Below the pieces are notes generated by a model. It was not told where the DNA came from, ran no database searches, and was given only the letters and a program-made list of their open reading frames with translations. Position numbers and translations under genes: made by a program. From Alphaproteobacteria bacterium (lineage in GTDB: Bacteria > Pseudomonadota > Alphaproteobacteria > Rhodospirillales > Rhodospirillaceae): 5,674 nt of DNA. Within the stretch, counting starts at the first letter, position 1; the number at the start of each line of letters is the position of its first letter. The stretch covers positions 1 to 5,674 of the forward strand of contig QKGW01000345.1 in NCBI GenBank assembly GCA_003250275.1. Direction: 5' to 3'. Shown in pieces: positions 1-5,580 of this stretch.

Positions 1-1
1 G

Positions 2-292
2 CCGCCGGAGCCCGACAAGATCGGCATCCGCGTCTCCGACCAGCTCTGCCACTGGGAGGAAGGCAAGGCGCTGATCTTCGACGACGCCTACGAGCACGAG
101 GCATGGAACCACTCCGACAAGGTGCGCGTGGTGCTGTTCGTCGACTTCGAGAAGCCGACCAAATTCCCCGCCCTCCTCACCAACAAGGCGGTGCTCAACA
201 TGGCGGTGTTCACGCCGTTCATCCGCGAGGGCTACAAGGCCCACAAGGCGTGGGAGAAGCTGTTCTACGGCGAGGGCCAGAAGCACCGCTGA
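2..292 (+). CDS. Aspartyl/asparaginyl beta-hydroxylase family protein (C-terminal part, 5' end outside window)
   Basis: The last 96 residues of a protein whose start lies left of the window; the frame is open from base 2 to the TGA at 290-292. The visible part matches the C-terminal half of the aspartyl/asparaginyl beta-hydroxylase (Asp_Arg_Hydrox) fold, a Fe(II)/2-oxoglutarate dioxygenase family that includes AspH and the lipid A hydroxylase LpxO. The signature is WEEGKALIFDDAYEHEAWN: the His in HEAWN (visible residue 32) is the expected second iron-ligand His, and the Arg ten residues later (residue 42, in KVRVVL) is the expected 2-oxoglutarate-binding Arg. The first iron-ligand His would be upstream of the window. 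The substrate (lipid A acyl chain or a protein side chain) cannot be decided from this fragment. The gene is convergent with the NAGGN operon, ends at a shared terminator, and shows no sign of belonging to that pathway. Confidence 0.88.
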   Translation, partial: PPEPDKIGIRVSDQLCHWEEGKALIFDDAYEHEAWNHSDKVRVVLFVDFEKPTKFPALLTNKAVLNMAVFTPFIREGYKAHKAWEKLFYGEGQKHR

Positions 293-299
293 GCATCGA

Positions 300-324
300 A
301 AAAGCCCCGGTTTCCGGGGCTTTT
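300..324. terminator. Bidirectional rho-independent terminator between convergent genes
   Basis: An 11-bp perfect stem (AAAAGCCCCGG / CCGGGGCTTTT) with a 3-nt TTT loop. It lies 7 nt after the hydroxylase stop codon and 3 nt beyond the stop of the M42 peptidase gene on the other strand. A run of T follows the GC stem on the plus strand (321-324), and a run of A precedes it (299-303), which reads as five T on the minus strand. It can therefore end transcription from both sides. Confidence 0.9.
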
Positions 325-327
325 CTC

Positions 328-1485
328 TCAGAGCTTCTCGTCGCCGACGTCGGGGGTGAGGTCGGGGTGCGCCGCGGCGGTGGGCTGGTGGGTGAACCCC
401 GCGATCCCCGCGGTGATCTCGAAATCGCGCGGGATTTCGACCGGGCTCGACACGTAGGCGGTGACCAGTTCCGCGAGCGAGCGCAGCGCGTGCATGTGGA
501 TGCGCTCGTAGCCGTGCGAGGCGTCGACGCCGAAGGTGATCAGCGCGGTGCGCACGTCCGCCCCCGCCTCCACCGCGCTCGCCAAATCGGAGCGATAGTA
601 GCGGAACACGTCCTTCTGGAAGCGGATATCGTTGGCGCGGCAGAGCTCGACGAGCTTGCGGGTGAGGTGGTAGTCGAACGGCCCGCTCTGGTCGGCGAGC
701 GAGATCGTCACGCCGAATTCGTCGGAATTCTGCCCCGGCGCGGTGGTGCCGTTGTCGATCGCCACCAGCGATGCGACCTCCTGCGTCAGCACCGACGACG
801 CGCCGATCCCGACTTCCTCCTGGATGGTGAACAGCCAGTGGGTATCGACCTCGGTTTCCACCTCCTGGTCGCACAGCGCCTTGAGCGCGGCAAGCATCAC
901 CGCGACGCCCGCCTTGTTGTCGAGGTGGCGCGAGACGATGAAGCCGCTGTCGAGAAACTCCGGCTGCGGGTCGACCGCGACGATATCGCCAATCTCGACG
1001 CCGATGCGCTTGAGATCGTTGGCGTTGCGGATCAACGCGTCGACGCGCAGTTCGACGTGCTCCCAGCCGATCGGCTGCTCGTCGACCTCCTCGTTGAAGG
1101 TGTGCCCGGACGCCTTGATCGGCAGGATGGTGCCGCGGTAGCCGCCCTTTTCGGTGAACACGGTGACGCGCGCGCCTTCGGCGAAGCGCGCCGACCAGTG
1201 GCCGATCGGCACCAGCGAGGCGCGGCCGTTGTCCTTCAGCCGCTTGATCTGCGCGCCCAGGGTATCGAGGTGCGAGACCAGGGCGCGGGCGCCGTGGTGA
1301 GTGCCGCCGCGCCGCACCGCGCGGATCGCGCCCCGCCGCGTCAGCTCGACCGCAAGGCCGAAGCGCGCGAGTTCGTTGGAGACGAAGTGGACGATGGTGT
1401 CGGTGTAACCGCTCGGACTCGGGATCGCGAGCATCTTCTTGAGGATGTCGGCGAGGTAGTCCGCATCGATCGTCAGTCGCGTCAT
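328..1485 (-). CDS. Osmoprotectant NAGGN system M42 family peptidase
   Basis: A 385-residue protein of the M42 family (glutamyl aminopeptidase/endoglucanase-like dinuclear metallopeptidases), of the subfamily found beside asnO and ngg. The expected metal and catalytic residues are visible: His72 and Asp74 in SHLDTLG, Asp189 in SRHLDNKAG, the Glu pair 223-224 in IQEEVG (general base plus ligand), Asp244 in AIDNGT, and a late His in GYERIHMH (His330 is the likeliest). No signal peptide is seen, so it should be cytoplasmic. It is the last gene of the operon, 16 nt after ngg. The open frame runs further upstream, but that extension is a low-complexity Ser/Arg shadow of ngg. Two adjacent ATGs occur (1488 and 1485); the second is better spaced from the AAAGGGG motif. 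The cellular substrate is not known; turnover of NAGGN or of its dipeptide precursor is an inference from context only. Confidence 0.93.
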   Translation of the reverse strand: MTRLTIDADYLADILKKMLAIPSPSGYTDTIVHFVSNELARFGLAVELTRRGAIRAVRRGGTHHGARALVSHLDTLGAQIKRLKDNGRASLVPIGHWSARFAEGARVTVFTEKGGYRGTILPIKASGHTFNEEVDEQPIGWEHVELRVDALIRNANDLKRIGVEIGDIVAVDPQPEFLDSGFIVSRHLDNKAGVAVMLAALKALCDQEVETEVDTHWLFTIQEEVGIGASSVLTQEVASLVAIDNGTTAPGQNSDEFGVTISLADQSGPFDYHLTRKLVELCRANDIRFQKDVFRYYRSDLASAVEAGADVRTALITFGVDASHGYERIHMHALRSLAELVTAYVSSPVEIPRDFEITAGIAGFTHQPTAAAHPDLTPDVGDEKL

Positions 1486-1489
1486 CATG

Positions 1490-1497
1490 CCCCTTTC
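1490..1497 (-). promoter_or_regulatory. Ribosome binding site of the M42 peptidase gene
   Basis: GAAAGGGG on the minus strand, in the short gap after the ngg stop codon. Measured from AAAGG it is 6 nt from the ATG at 1485 but only 3 nt from the ATG at 1488, which favours the second Met. The alternative start would add one Met and nothing else. Confidence 0.6.
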
Positions 1498-1501
1498 GTC
1501 G

Positions 1502-3289
1502 TCATGCGCCGTCCATCGCCTGCCGCACGCCGGTCGGGATCGCGAGCGGGAAGAGGAGGTCGATGAAGCGTTCGGCGGTCGGCTGCGGCTCGTGGTTGGC
1601 GAGGCCGGGCCGCTCGTTCGCCTCGATGAAAACATAGTCCGCTTCGGTCGGCGATTTGACGATGAGATCGACCCCGACCACCGGAATGTCGATCGCGCGC
1701 GCCACCTTCACCCCCGCCTCGATGAGGATCGGGTGGACCACGTCGGTGACGTCGTGGATCGTGCCGCCGGTGTGGAGGTTGGCGGTCTTGCGCACCTTGA
1801 GTTCGCGCCCCTCGGGCAGCACCGCGTCGAGGTCGAACCCGGCGGCGCGCACCGTGCGCCCGGTTTCGGCGTCGAGCGGAATGCGGGATTCGCCGCCGGT
1901 CGCGGCGGCGCGGCGGCGGCTCTGCGCCGCGATCAGGTCGCGCACCGTGCTGCGCCCGTCGCCGATCACCAGCGCCGGGCGGCGCACCGCGGCGGCGACG
2001 AGGCGGTAATTGATGATCACCAGCCGCAAATCCTCGCCCTCGACGTATTCCTCGGCGAGCACGGTGTCGCAGAACGTCGCGGCCGCCTCCACCGCCGCGT
2101 CGAGTTCCGACATCGCGGCGATGCCCACCGCCACGCCCTTGCCCTGCTCGCCGCGCGCGGGCTTGACCACGACGCGGCGATGGCGTGCGAGGAAACCGGC
2201 GGTCTCCTCGCGCGAGACGCCCGCGTCGATCTGCGCCGGCACGCGCACGCCCGCGCCCTCGGCGACGCGGCGGGTCACCGCCTTGTCGTCGCAGATCGAC
2301 ATCGCCACCGCCGAGGTCAGCTCGGACAGGCTCTCGCGGCAGCGCACCGCGCGCGCGCCGTAGGAGAGGCGGAAGATGCCGCCCGAGGCGTCGATCATCT
2401 CGACGTGGATGCCGCGCCGCCGCGCCTCGTTGACGATGATCCGGGTATAGGGGTTCACCCCTTCGAGCACCTCGGGGCCGGAGAACAGCTTTTCGTTGAT
2501 CGGGTTCTTGCGCTTCACCGTGAACACCGGGATGCGCACGAAATCGAGCTTTTCGTAGAGCGCGATCGCCTGGGTGTTGTCGTGCATCACCGAGAGGTCC
2601 ATGAACGCCGCGCCGCGCGCCACGAACAATTCCGCCAAGCGCCGCACCAGCGCCTCGCCGACGCCGGACTGGCGCGCCTGCGGATCGACCGCGAGACACC
2701 ACAGCGACGAGCCGCGCTCCGGGTCCCCGAACGCGCGGGCGTGGTCGATGCCGGTCACGGTGCCGATCACTTCGCCGGTGGTGGTGTCCTCGGCGACGAG
2801 GTAGACGATCGCGCGGATGTCGCGCTCGCACCAGACGAACTCCGACGGCACCGTCACCATGCCGCGCGAGGCGTAGATGCGGTTCATCGCGTCGACGTCC
2901 GCCGCCGAGGTCAACCGGCGGATCAGGAAGTTGCGCAGCGGGCGCTGCGAGGTGCGATAGGTGGCGAGGTCGAGGCGGTAGGTGTGCGACGGATCGAGGA
3001 ACACTTCCTGCGGCGCGTGGGCGAGGAGCACATGCGGATCGCGCACGTAGACGGCGATGTCGCGGTGATCCGGCGCTTCCTCGCGCAGCGCGGCGATGAG
3101 ATCGTCGCCGTCGGCGAAGGTCTGGCCGAAAATCAGCCGGCCCCAGCCGACGTCGCAGGCGAAGTTGGGCGTCCCTCCCGAGCACGCGGGAACCTGACGC
3201 GCCGCACGGGCGGCGCGGGCGCGGCCGAGGCGGTTGCGGTAGCGCAGGCGGGCGAGGGAAACCGGATGGCGGGTTCTGGCTTCGGTCAT
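1502..3289 (-). CDS. ngg: N-acetylglutaminylglutamine synthetase (GNAT acetyltransferase/ATP-grasp ligase fusion)
   Basis: A 595-residue two-enzyme fusion. Family knowledge: Ngg N-acetylates glutamine with acetyl-CoA and ligates it to a second glutamine with ATP, giving N-acetylglutaminylglutamine, the substrate of AsnO. Residues 1-40 are Arg/Ala-rich. Residues 45-115 form a leading segment with DVGWGRLIFGQTF. Residues 120-265 are a GNAT domain, with the acetyl-CoA loop at AVDPQARQSGVGEAL (200-214) and the late GNAT pattern DNTQAIALYEKLDF (237-250). Residues 325-590 are an ATP-grasp domain resembling the cyanophycin synthetase type: nucleotide-binding VVVKPARGEQGKGVAVG (373-389), a conserved E-E-Y (413-415), and the metal-binding strand VFIEANERPGL (553-563). 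The ATG at 3289 is supported by a strong ribosome binding site 7 nt upstream. It follows asnO by 13 nt and precedes the peptidase by 16 nt. No frameshift or missing motif is seen. Confidence 0.95.
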   Translation of the reverse strand: MTEARTRHPVSLARLRYRNRLGRARAARAARQVPACSGGTPNFACDVGWGRLIFGQTFADGDDLIAALREEAPDHRDIAVYVRDPHVLLAHAPQEVFLDPSHTYRLDLATYRTSQRPLRNFLIRRLTSAADVDAMNRIYASRGMVTVPSEFVWCERDIRAIVYLVAEDTTTGEVIGTVTGIDHARAFGDPERGSSLWCLAVDPQARQSGVGEALVRRLAELFVARGAAFMDLSVMHDNTQAIALYEKLDFVRIPVFTVKRKNPINEKLFSGPEVLEGVNPYTRIIVNEARRRGIHVEMIDASGGIFRLSYGARAVRCRESLSELTSAVAMSICDDKAVTRRVAEGAGVRVPAQIDAGVSREETAGFLARHRRVVVKPARGEQGKGVAVGIAAMSELDAAVEAAATFCDTVLAEEYVEGEDLRLVIINYRLVAAAVRRPALVIGDGRSTVRDLIAAQSRRRAAATGGESRIPLDAETGRTVRAAGFDLDAVLPEGRELKVRKTANLHTGGTIHDVTDVVHPILIEAGVKVARAIDIPVVGVDLIVKSPTEADYVFIEANERPGLANHEPQPTAERFIDLLFPLAIPTGVRQAMDGA

Positions 3290-3296
3290 CGTGCTG

Positions 3297-3302
3297 CCTC
3301 CC
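3297..3302 (-). promoter_or_regulatory. Ribosome binding site of ngg
   Basis: GGGAGG on the minus strand, 7 nt before the ATG ending at 3287 and directly after the asnO stop codon. The strong match and normal spacing fix the ngg start at 3289. Confidence 0.8.
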
Positions 3303-5078
3303 TCAAATCCGATGCGACTGCAGCCACATTTCGAGCAGCGCCGCCTGCCAGAGCTCGGAACCGCGCAACGGAGTGATGTGCGCGGCGGGATCGGCGTAGA
3401 GCGTCTCCAGCCACTCGGGGCGGAACAGCCCGCGTGCGCGGGCGGGTTCGGAGCCGAGCACGTCGCGCACCATGTCGAGATAGGGGCCGGAGATGTACTT
3501 GAGCTGCGGCACCGGGAAGTAGCCTTTCTTGCGGTCGATCACCGCGCTCGGCACCACCAGGCGCGCGGCCTCCTTGAGCACTCCCTTGCCGCCTCCCGCG
3601 AGCTTGAACTCGGGCGGGATCGTCGCGGCCAGTTCGACGAGTTCGTGATCGAGGAACGGCACGCGGGCTTCGAGACCCCAGGCCATCGTCATGTTGTCGA
3701 CCCGCTTCACCGGATCGTCGACCAGCATCACCTGGCTATCGAGCCGCAGCGCACGGTCCACCGGCGTCGCCGCGCCGCTCGCGAGGAGATGCCGCGCGAC
3801 GAACGTGCGGCTCGCGTCGGTCTCGGCGATCCACTCGGGGGCGAGCTGGGTTTTCAGGACCTCGTGACTGCGGTCGAAGAACACCTTGGCGTAGTCGGAG
3901 ACCACGTCGTTGGAAGCGGCGAGCGGCGGATACCAATGATACCCGGCGAACACCTCGTCCGCCCCCTGCCCCGACTGCACCACCTTGATGTGCTTCGCCA
4001 CCTCGCGGCTAAGCAGGAAAAAGCCGATGTTGTCGTAGGAGACCATCGGCTCCGACATCGCGTGGACGGTGGCGGGGAGCGCGTCCATCAAATCGGCGGA
4101 AGGGACGAAGATCTTGTGGTGGTCGGTGGAAAAGGTCTCGGCGATGAGGTCGGAATAGACGAACTCGTCGCCCTTCTCGCCGTTGGCCTCCTCGAAGCCG
4201 ATCGAGAAGGTCATCAGGTCCTTCTGCCCCTCCTCGGCCAGCAGGCCGACGATCACCGAGGAATCGACGCCGCCCGAGAGCAGCACGCCGACGGGCACGT
4301 CCGCGACCATGCGGCGCTTCACCGCGGTACGCAGCGACGCCAGCACCCGGTCGCGCCAGTCCTCGGCGGAGAGCCCGGCGTCCTCGGCGCGGCGTTCGTA
4401 GGGCGGCGCCCAATAGACGCGATCGGCGAAGCTGCCGTCGGGCGCGTAGCGGCGCACCGTCGCGGGCGGCAGCTTGCGCACGCCGCGCAGGATCGTGCGC
4501 GGCGGCGGCACCACGGCGTGGAAGCTCATGTAATGGTGCAGCGCATCGCGGTCGATTTCGGTATCGACGCTGCCCGCAGCGATCAGCGCCGGCAGCGACG
4601 AGGCGAAACGCACGCCCTTGCCGACGCCGGCGTAGTAGAGCGGCTTGATGCCGAAGCGGTCGCGCGCCAGCACCACCGCACCGCTATCGCGTTCGTGGAT
4701 GGCGAAGGCGAACATGCCGTGGAACCTCTCGACGCATTCCGCGCCCCAGGCGTGGTAGGCCTTGAGGATCACCTCGGTGTCACCGGTAGAGAAGAAGCGG
4801 TAGCCCTTCGCCTCCAGTTCGGCGCGCAGTTCCGGATAGTTGTAGATGCAGCCGTTGAAGGTGAGGGTGAGGCCGAGATCGGGATCGGTCATCGGCTGCG
4901 CGGCTTTTTCGGAGAGGTCGATGATCTTCAGTCGCCGGTGCCCGAAGGCCACCGCCCCGCGCGCGACGATGCCGCTGCCGTCCGGTCCGCGTGGCGCGAG
5001 AACCTCCAGCATCCGTCCGAGGGCGCCGGTGTCGGCGGGGGTTGAATCGAAGCGAATCTCTCCGGCGATGCCGCACAT
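3303..5078 (-). CDS. asnO: N-acetylglutaminylglutamine amidotransferase (asparagine synthase family)
   Basis: A 591-residue class II glutamine amidotransferase of the asparagine synthetase B type. In this pathway it hydrolyses glutamine and uses ATP to amidate the terminal carboxylate of N-acetylglutaminylglutamine, producing NAGGN. The N-terminal glutaminase domain (about 1-190) begins MCGIAGEIRF, so Cys2 becomes the N-terminal nucleophile after Met removal. It also carries RGPDGSG (30-36), FNGCIYNYPELR (74-85) and STGDTE (97-102). The synthetase domain (about 235-585) has the ATP pyrophosphatase loop LLSGGVDSS (266-274), QSGQGADEVFAGY (368-380) and GLEARVPFLDHELVE (468-482). The frame stays open to 5231, but any longer start would bury the catalytic Cys, so 5078 is the start. 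A possible ribosome binding site, AGGAG at 5092-5096, has a rather long 13-nt spacer. It is the first gene of the operon, and the context with ngg and the M42 peptidase separates it from ordinary asnB. Confidence 0.95.
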   Translation of the reverse strand: MCGIAGEIRFDSTPADTGALGRMLEVLAPRGPDGSGIVARGAVAFGHRRLKIIDLSEKAAQPMTDPDLGLTLTFNGCIYNYPELRAELEAKGYRFFSTGDTEVILKAYHAWGAECVERFHGMFAFAIHERDSGAVVLARDRFGIKPLYYAGVGKGVRFASSLPALIAAGSVDTEIDRDALHHYMSFHAVVPPPRTILRGVRKLPPATVRRYAPDGSFADRVYWAPPYERRAEDAGLSAEDWRDRVLASLRTAVKRRMVADVPVGVLLSGGVDSSVIVGLLAEEGQKDLMTFSIGFEEANGEKGDEFVYSDLIAETFSTDHHKIFVPSADLMDALPATVHAMSEPMVSYDNIGFFLLSREVAKHIKVVQSGQGADEVFAGYHWYPPLAASNDVVSDYAKVFFDRSHEVLKTQLAPEWIAETDASRTFVARHLLASGAATPVDRALRLDSQVMLVDDPVKRVDNMTMAWGLEARVPFLDHELVELAATIPPEFKLAGGGKGVLKEAARLVVPSAVIDRKKGYFPVPQLKYISGPYLDMVRDVLGSEPARARGLFRPEWLETLYADPAAHITPLRGSELWQAALLEMWLQSHRI

Positions 5079-5193
5079 TGTGTGTTCGTGTCTCCTGAAG
5101 CCGATGAAATGAACTGAAATCGTCGCGCGCGATGATCTTGGTGAGTCGAAGCGGGATTGCGACGCGCCACGGGAAAGAATTCCAGGGCGATAA

Positions 5194-5219
5194 AACGCGG
5201 CAACATTCATTCGAGTTGC
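5194..5219 (-). promoter_or_regulatory. Candidate EcfG-type (general stress sigma factor) promoter for asnO
   Basis: On the minus strand GCAAC (5219-5215) is followed after 17 nt by CGTT (5197-5194). The alphaproteobacterial EcfG consensus is GGAAC, 16-17 nt, CGTT, so this matches 4/5 and 4/4. It would give a leader of roughly 110 nt. The mismatch falls on a normally well-conserved G, and the site overlaps a hairpin, so the match may be chance. The alternative sigma-70-like pair TTGAAC/TAATGA (5264-5236) is weaker. Confidence 0.25.
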
Positions 5220-5222
5220 CGC
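5197..5222 (-). repeat. Inverted repeat in the asnO leader, possible attenuator-like hairpin
   Basis: An 8-bp perfect inverted repeat, GCGGCAAC / GTTGCCGC, with a 10-nt loop. Read on the minus strand the hairpin is followed by GTTTTATC, a short T run, so it resembles a weak intrinsic terminator if transcription begins upstream of it. It lies about 120 nt before the asnO start codon. Confidence 0.5.
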
Positions 5223-5258
5223 AGAGCGCATAATTTCATTACCGCATCATGCGCTCTG
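5222..5258. repeat. 10-bp inverted repeat, operator-like
   Basis: A perfect inverted repeat CAGAGCGCAT (5222-5231) / ATGCGCTCTG (5249-5258) separated by 17 nt. The right arm overlaps a smaller palindrome, CGCAT-C-ATGCG (5243-5253), so the right part can pair in two ways. It sits directly downstream of a minus-strand TTGAAC (5264-5259), a placement that would suit a repressor or activator site. No known regulator motif is recognised. Confidence 0.5.
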
Positions 5259-5270
5259 GTTCAAGTTTCC

Positions 5271-5333
5271 GGGCCTGAAATATCCGGATTCGTATGCATC
5301 ATCATACGAATGCAATCATGATATTTCCGGCCC
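5271..5333. repeat. Long inverted repeat enclosing a second one
   Basis: Outer arms GGGCCTGAAATATC (5271-5284) and GATATTTCCGGCCC (5320-5333) pair over 14 positions with one mismatch. Between them lies a separate perfect inverted repeat at 5288-5311. Together they could form a branched cruciform or RNA stem, or hold paired protein-binding sites. Confidence 0.55.
5288..5311. repeat. Perfect 9-bp inverted repeat
   Basis: ATTCGTATG (5288-5296) and CATACGAAT (5303-5311) with a 6-nt CATCAT spacer. The arms are AT-rich and no T run follows, so an operator is a more natural reading than a terminator. A minus-strand TATGAT (5306-5301), close to a -10 element, lies within it, without a good -35. Confidence 0.55.
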
Positions 5334-5345
5334 TCGCGGAAATAT
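5321..5345. repeat. 9-bp inverted repeat sharing an arm with the larger repeat
   Basis: ATATTTCCG (5321-5329) and CGGAAATAT (5337-5345) with a 7-nt GCCCTCG loop. The left arm is also the right arm of the inverted repeat at 5271-5333, so the two pairings exclude each other. The motif GAAATAT thus occurs three times here (5276-5282, 5339-5345 and, inverted, 5321-5327). Confidence 0.5.
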
Positions 5346-5374
5346 ATGTGGACAATTGCGCGGCGGCGGCCATG

Positions 5375-5408
5375 AAAAAAGCCCCGGAGGCGCCTCCGGG
5401 GCTTTTTT
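5375..5408. terminator. Perfect palindromic rho-independent terminator
   Basis: A perfect 34-bp palindrome: six A, then GCCCCGGAGGC and its exact complement, then six T. It lies 16 nt beyond the stop of the small minus-strand gene and is symmetric, so it should work in both directions. It insulates the NAGGN operon from the gene upstream. Its outer arms share the 11-base AAAAGCCCCGG sequence with the terminator at 300-324. Confidence 0.92.
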
Positions 5409-5424
5409 CGTCATCCGCCTGCGA

Positions 5425-5580
5425 TCAATGTTTGGTCGAGGGCTGCCGCGGCGCGGGCGCGTGGCTCGTCGGCGCGCGCATCGAAGCGGCGCTCCTCGGC
5501 ATCGCCTGCTTGGCCGCCTTGGCGGTCAGCGGCGTCGGTTTATGATCCGGGTGCGCGGAGGAAAAGTCTTTGAACGACAT
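5425..5580 (-). CDS. Small basic Pro/Ala-rich hypothetical protein, 51 aa
   Basis: A short open frame from ATG at 5580 to TGA at 5425. The product begins MSFKDFSSAHPDHKPTP and continues with KAAKQAMPRSAAS and a Pro/Ser/His-rich tail ending STKH. It is strongly basic, has no hydrophobic segment or Cys, and looks disordered. Support for a real gene: an AAAGG ribosome binding motif 8 nt upstream, an in-frame stop just before the ATG that fixes the start, and a strong terminator 16 nt after the stop. I do not recognise the family and assign no function. It is codirectional with asnO but separated by the terminator, so it is probably its own transcription unit. Confidence 0.65.
   Translation of the reverse strand: MSFKDFSSAHPDHKPTPLTAKAAKQAMPRSAASMRAPTSHAPAPRQPSTKH

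Larger units (their letters stand above)
5079..5374. promoter_or_regulatory. Upstream regulatory region of the NAGGN operon, no gene
   Basis: About 300 bases between the asnO start and the terminator of the upstream small gene. I see no credible coding region. From about 5165 rightwards it is clearly AT-richer than the rest of the window and contains at least five overlapping or nested inverted repeats, listed separately. The promoter of asnO-ngg-M42 must be here, since a strong terminator lies at 5375-5408. The segment 5097-5165 shows nothing recognisable. Confidence 0.75.

Noticed and set aside
1486..1635. Longer start for the M42 peptidase
   Set aside because: The extra residues are Ser/Arg-rich sequence read out of frame from ngg, and a ribosome binding motif sits just before 1485.
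1485..3185. Minus-strand 566-codon frame overlapping ngg
   Set aside because: Arg/Gly-rich frame-shifted shadow of ngg with no recognisable motifs; the ngg frame carries all GNAT and ATP-grasp signatures.
103..5045. Very long plus-strand open frames (103-1566, 1487-3376, 3291-5045) antisense to the operon
   Set aside because: They lie opposite three clearly recognised enzymes, have Arg/Asp/His/Val-rich low-information translations typical of the antisense of GC-rich genes, and show no domain motifs.
5079..5231. Longer start for AsnO
   Set aside because: The amidotransferase needs Cys at position 2 (MCGIAG); a 51-residue extension would block the N-terminal nucleophile.
5236..5264. Sigma-70-like promoter TTGAAC-N17-TAATGA on the minus strand
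   Set aside because: The -35 is fair and the spacer ideal, but the -10 matches the consensus poorly; kept only as an alternative to the EcfG-like site.
5271..5345. CRISPR array or mobile-element ends
   Set aside because: The repeats are inverted, few and of unequal spacing; there are no regular direct repeats with spacers, no transposase and no target-site duplication.
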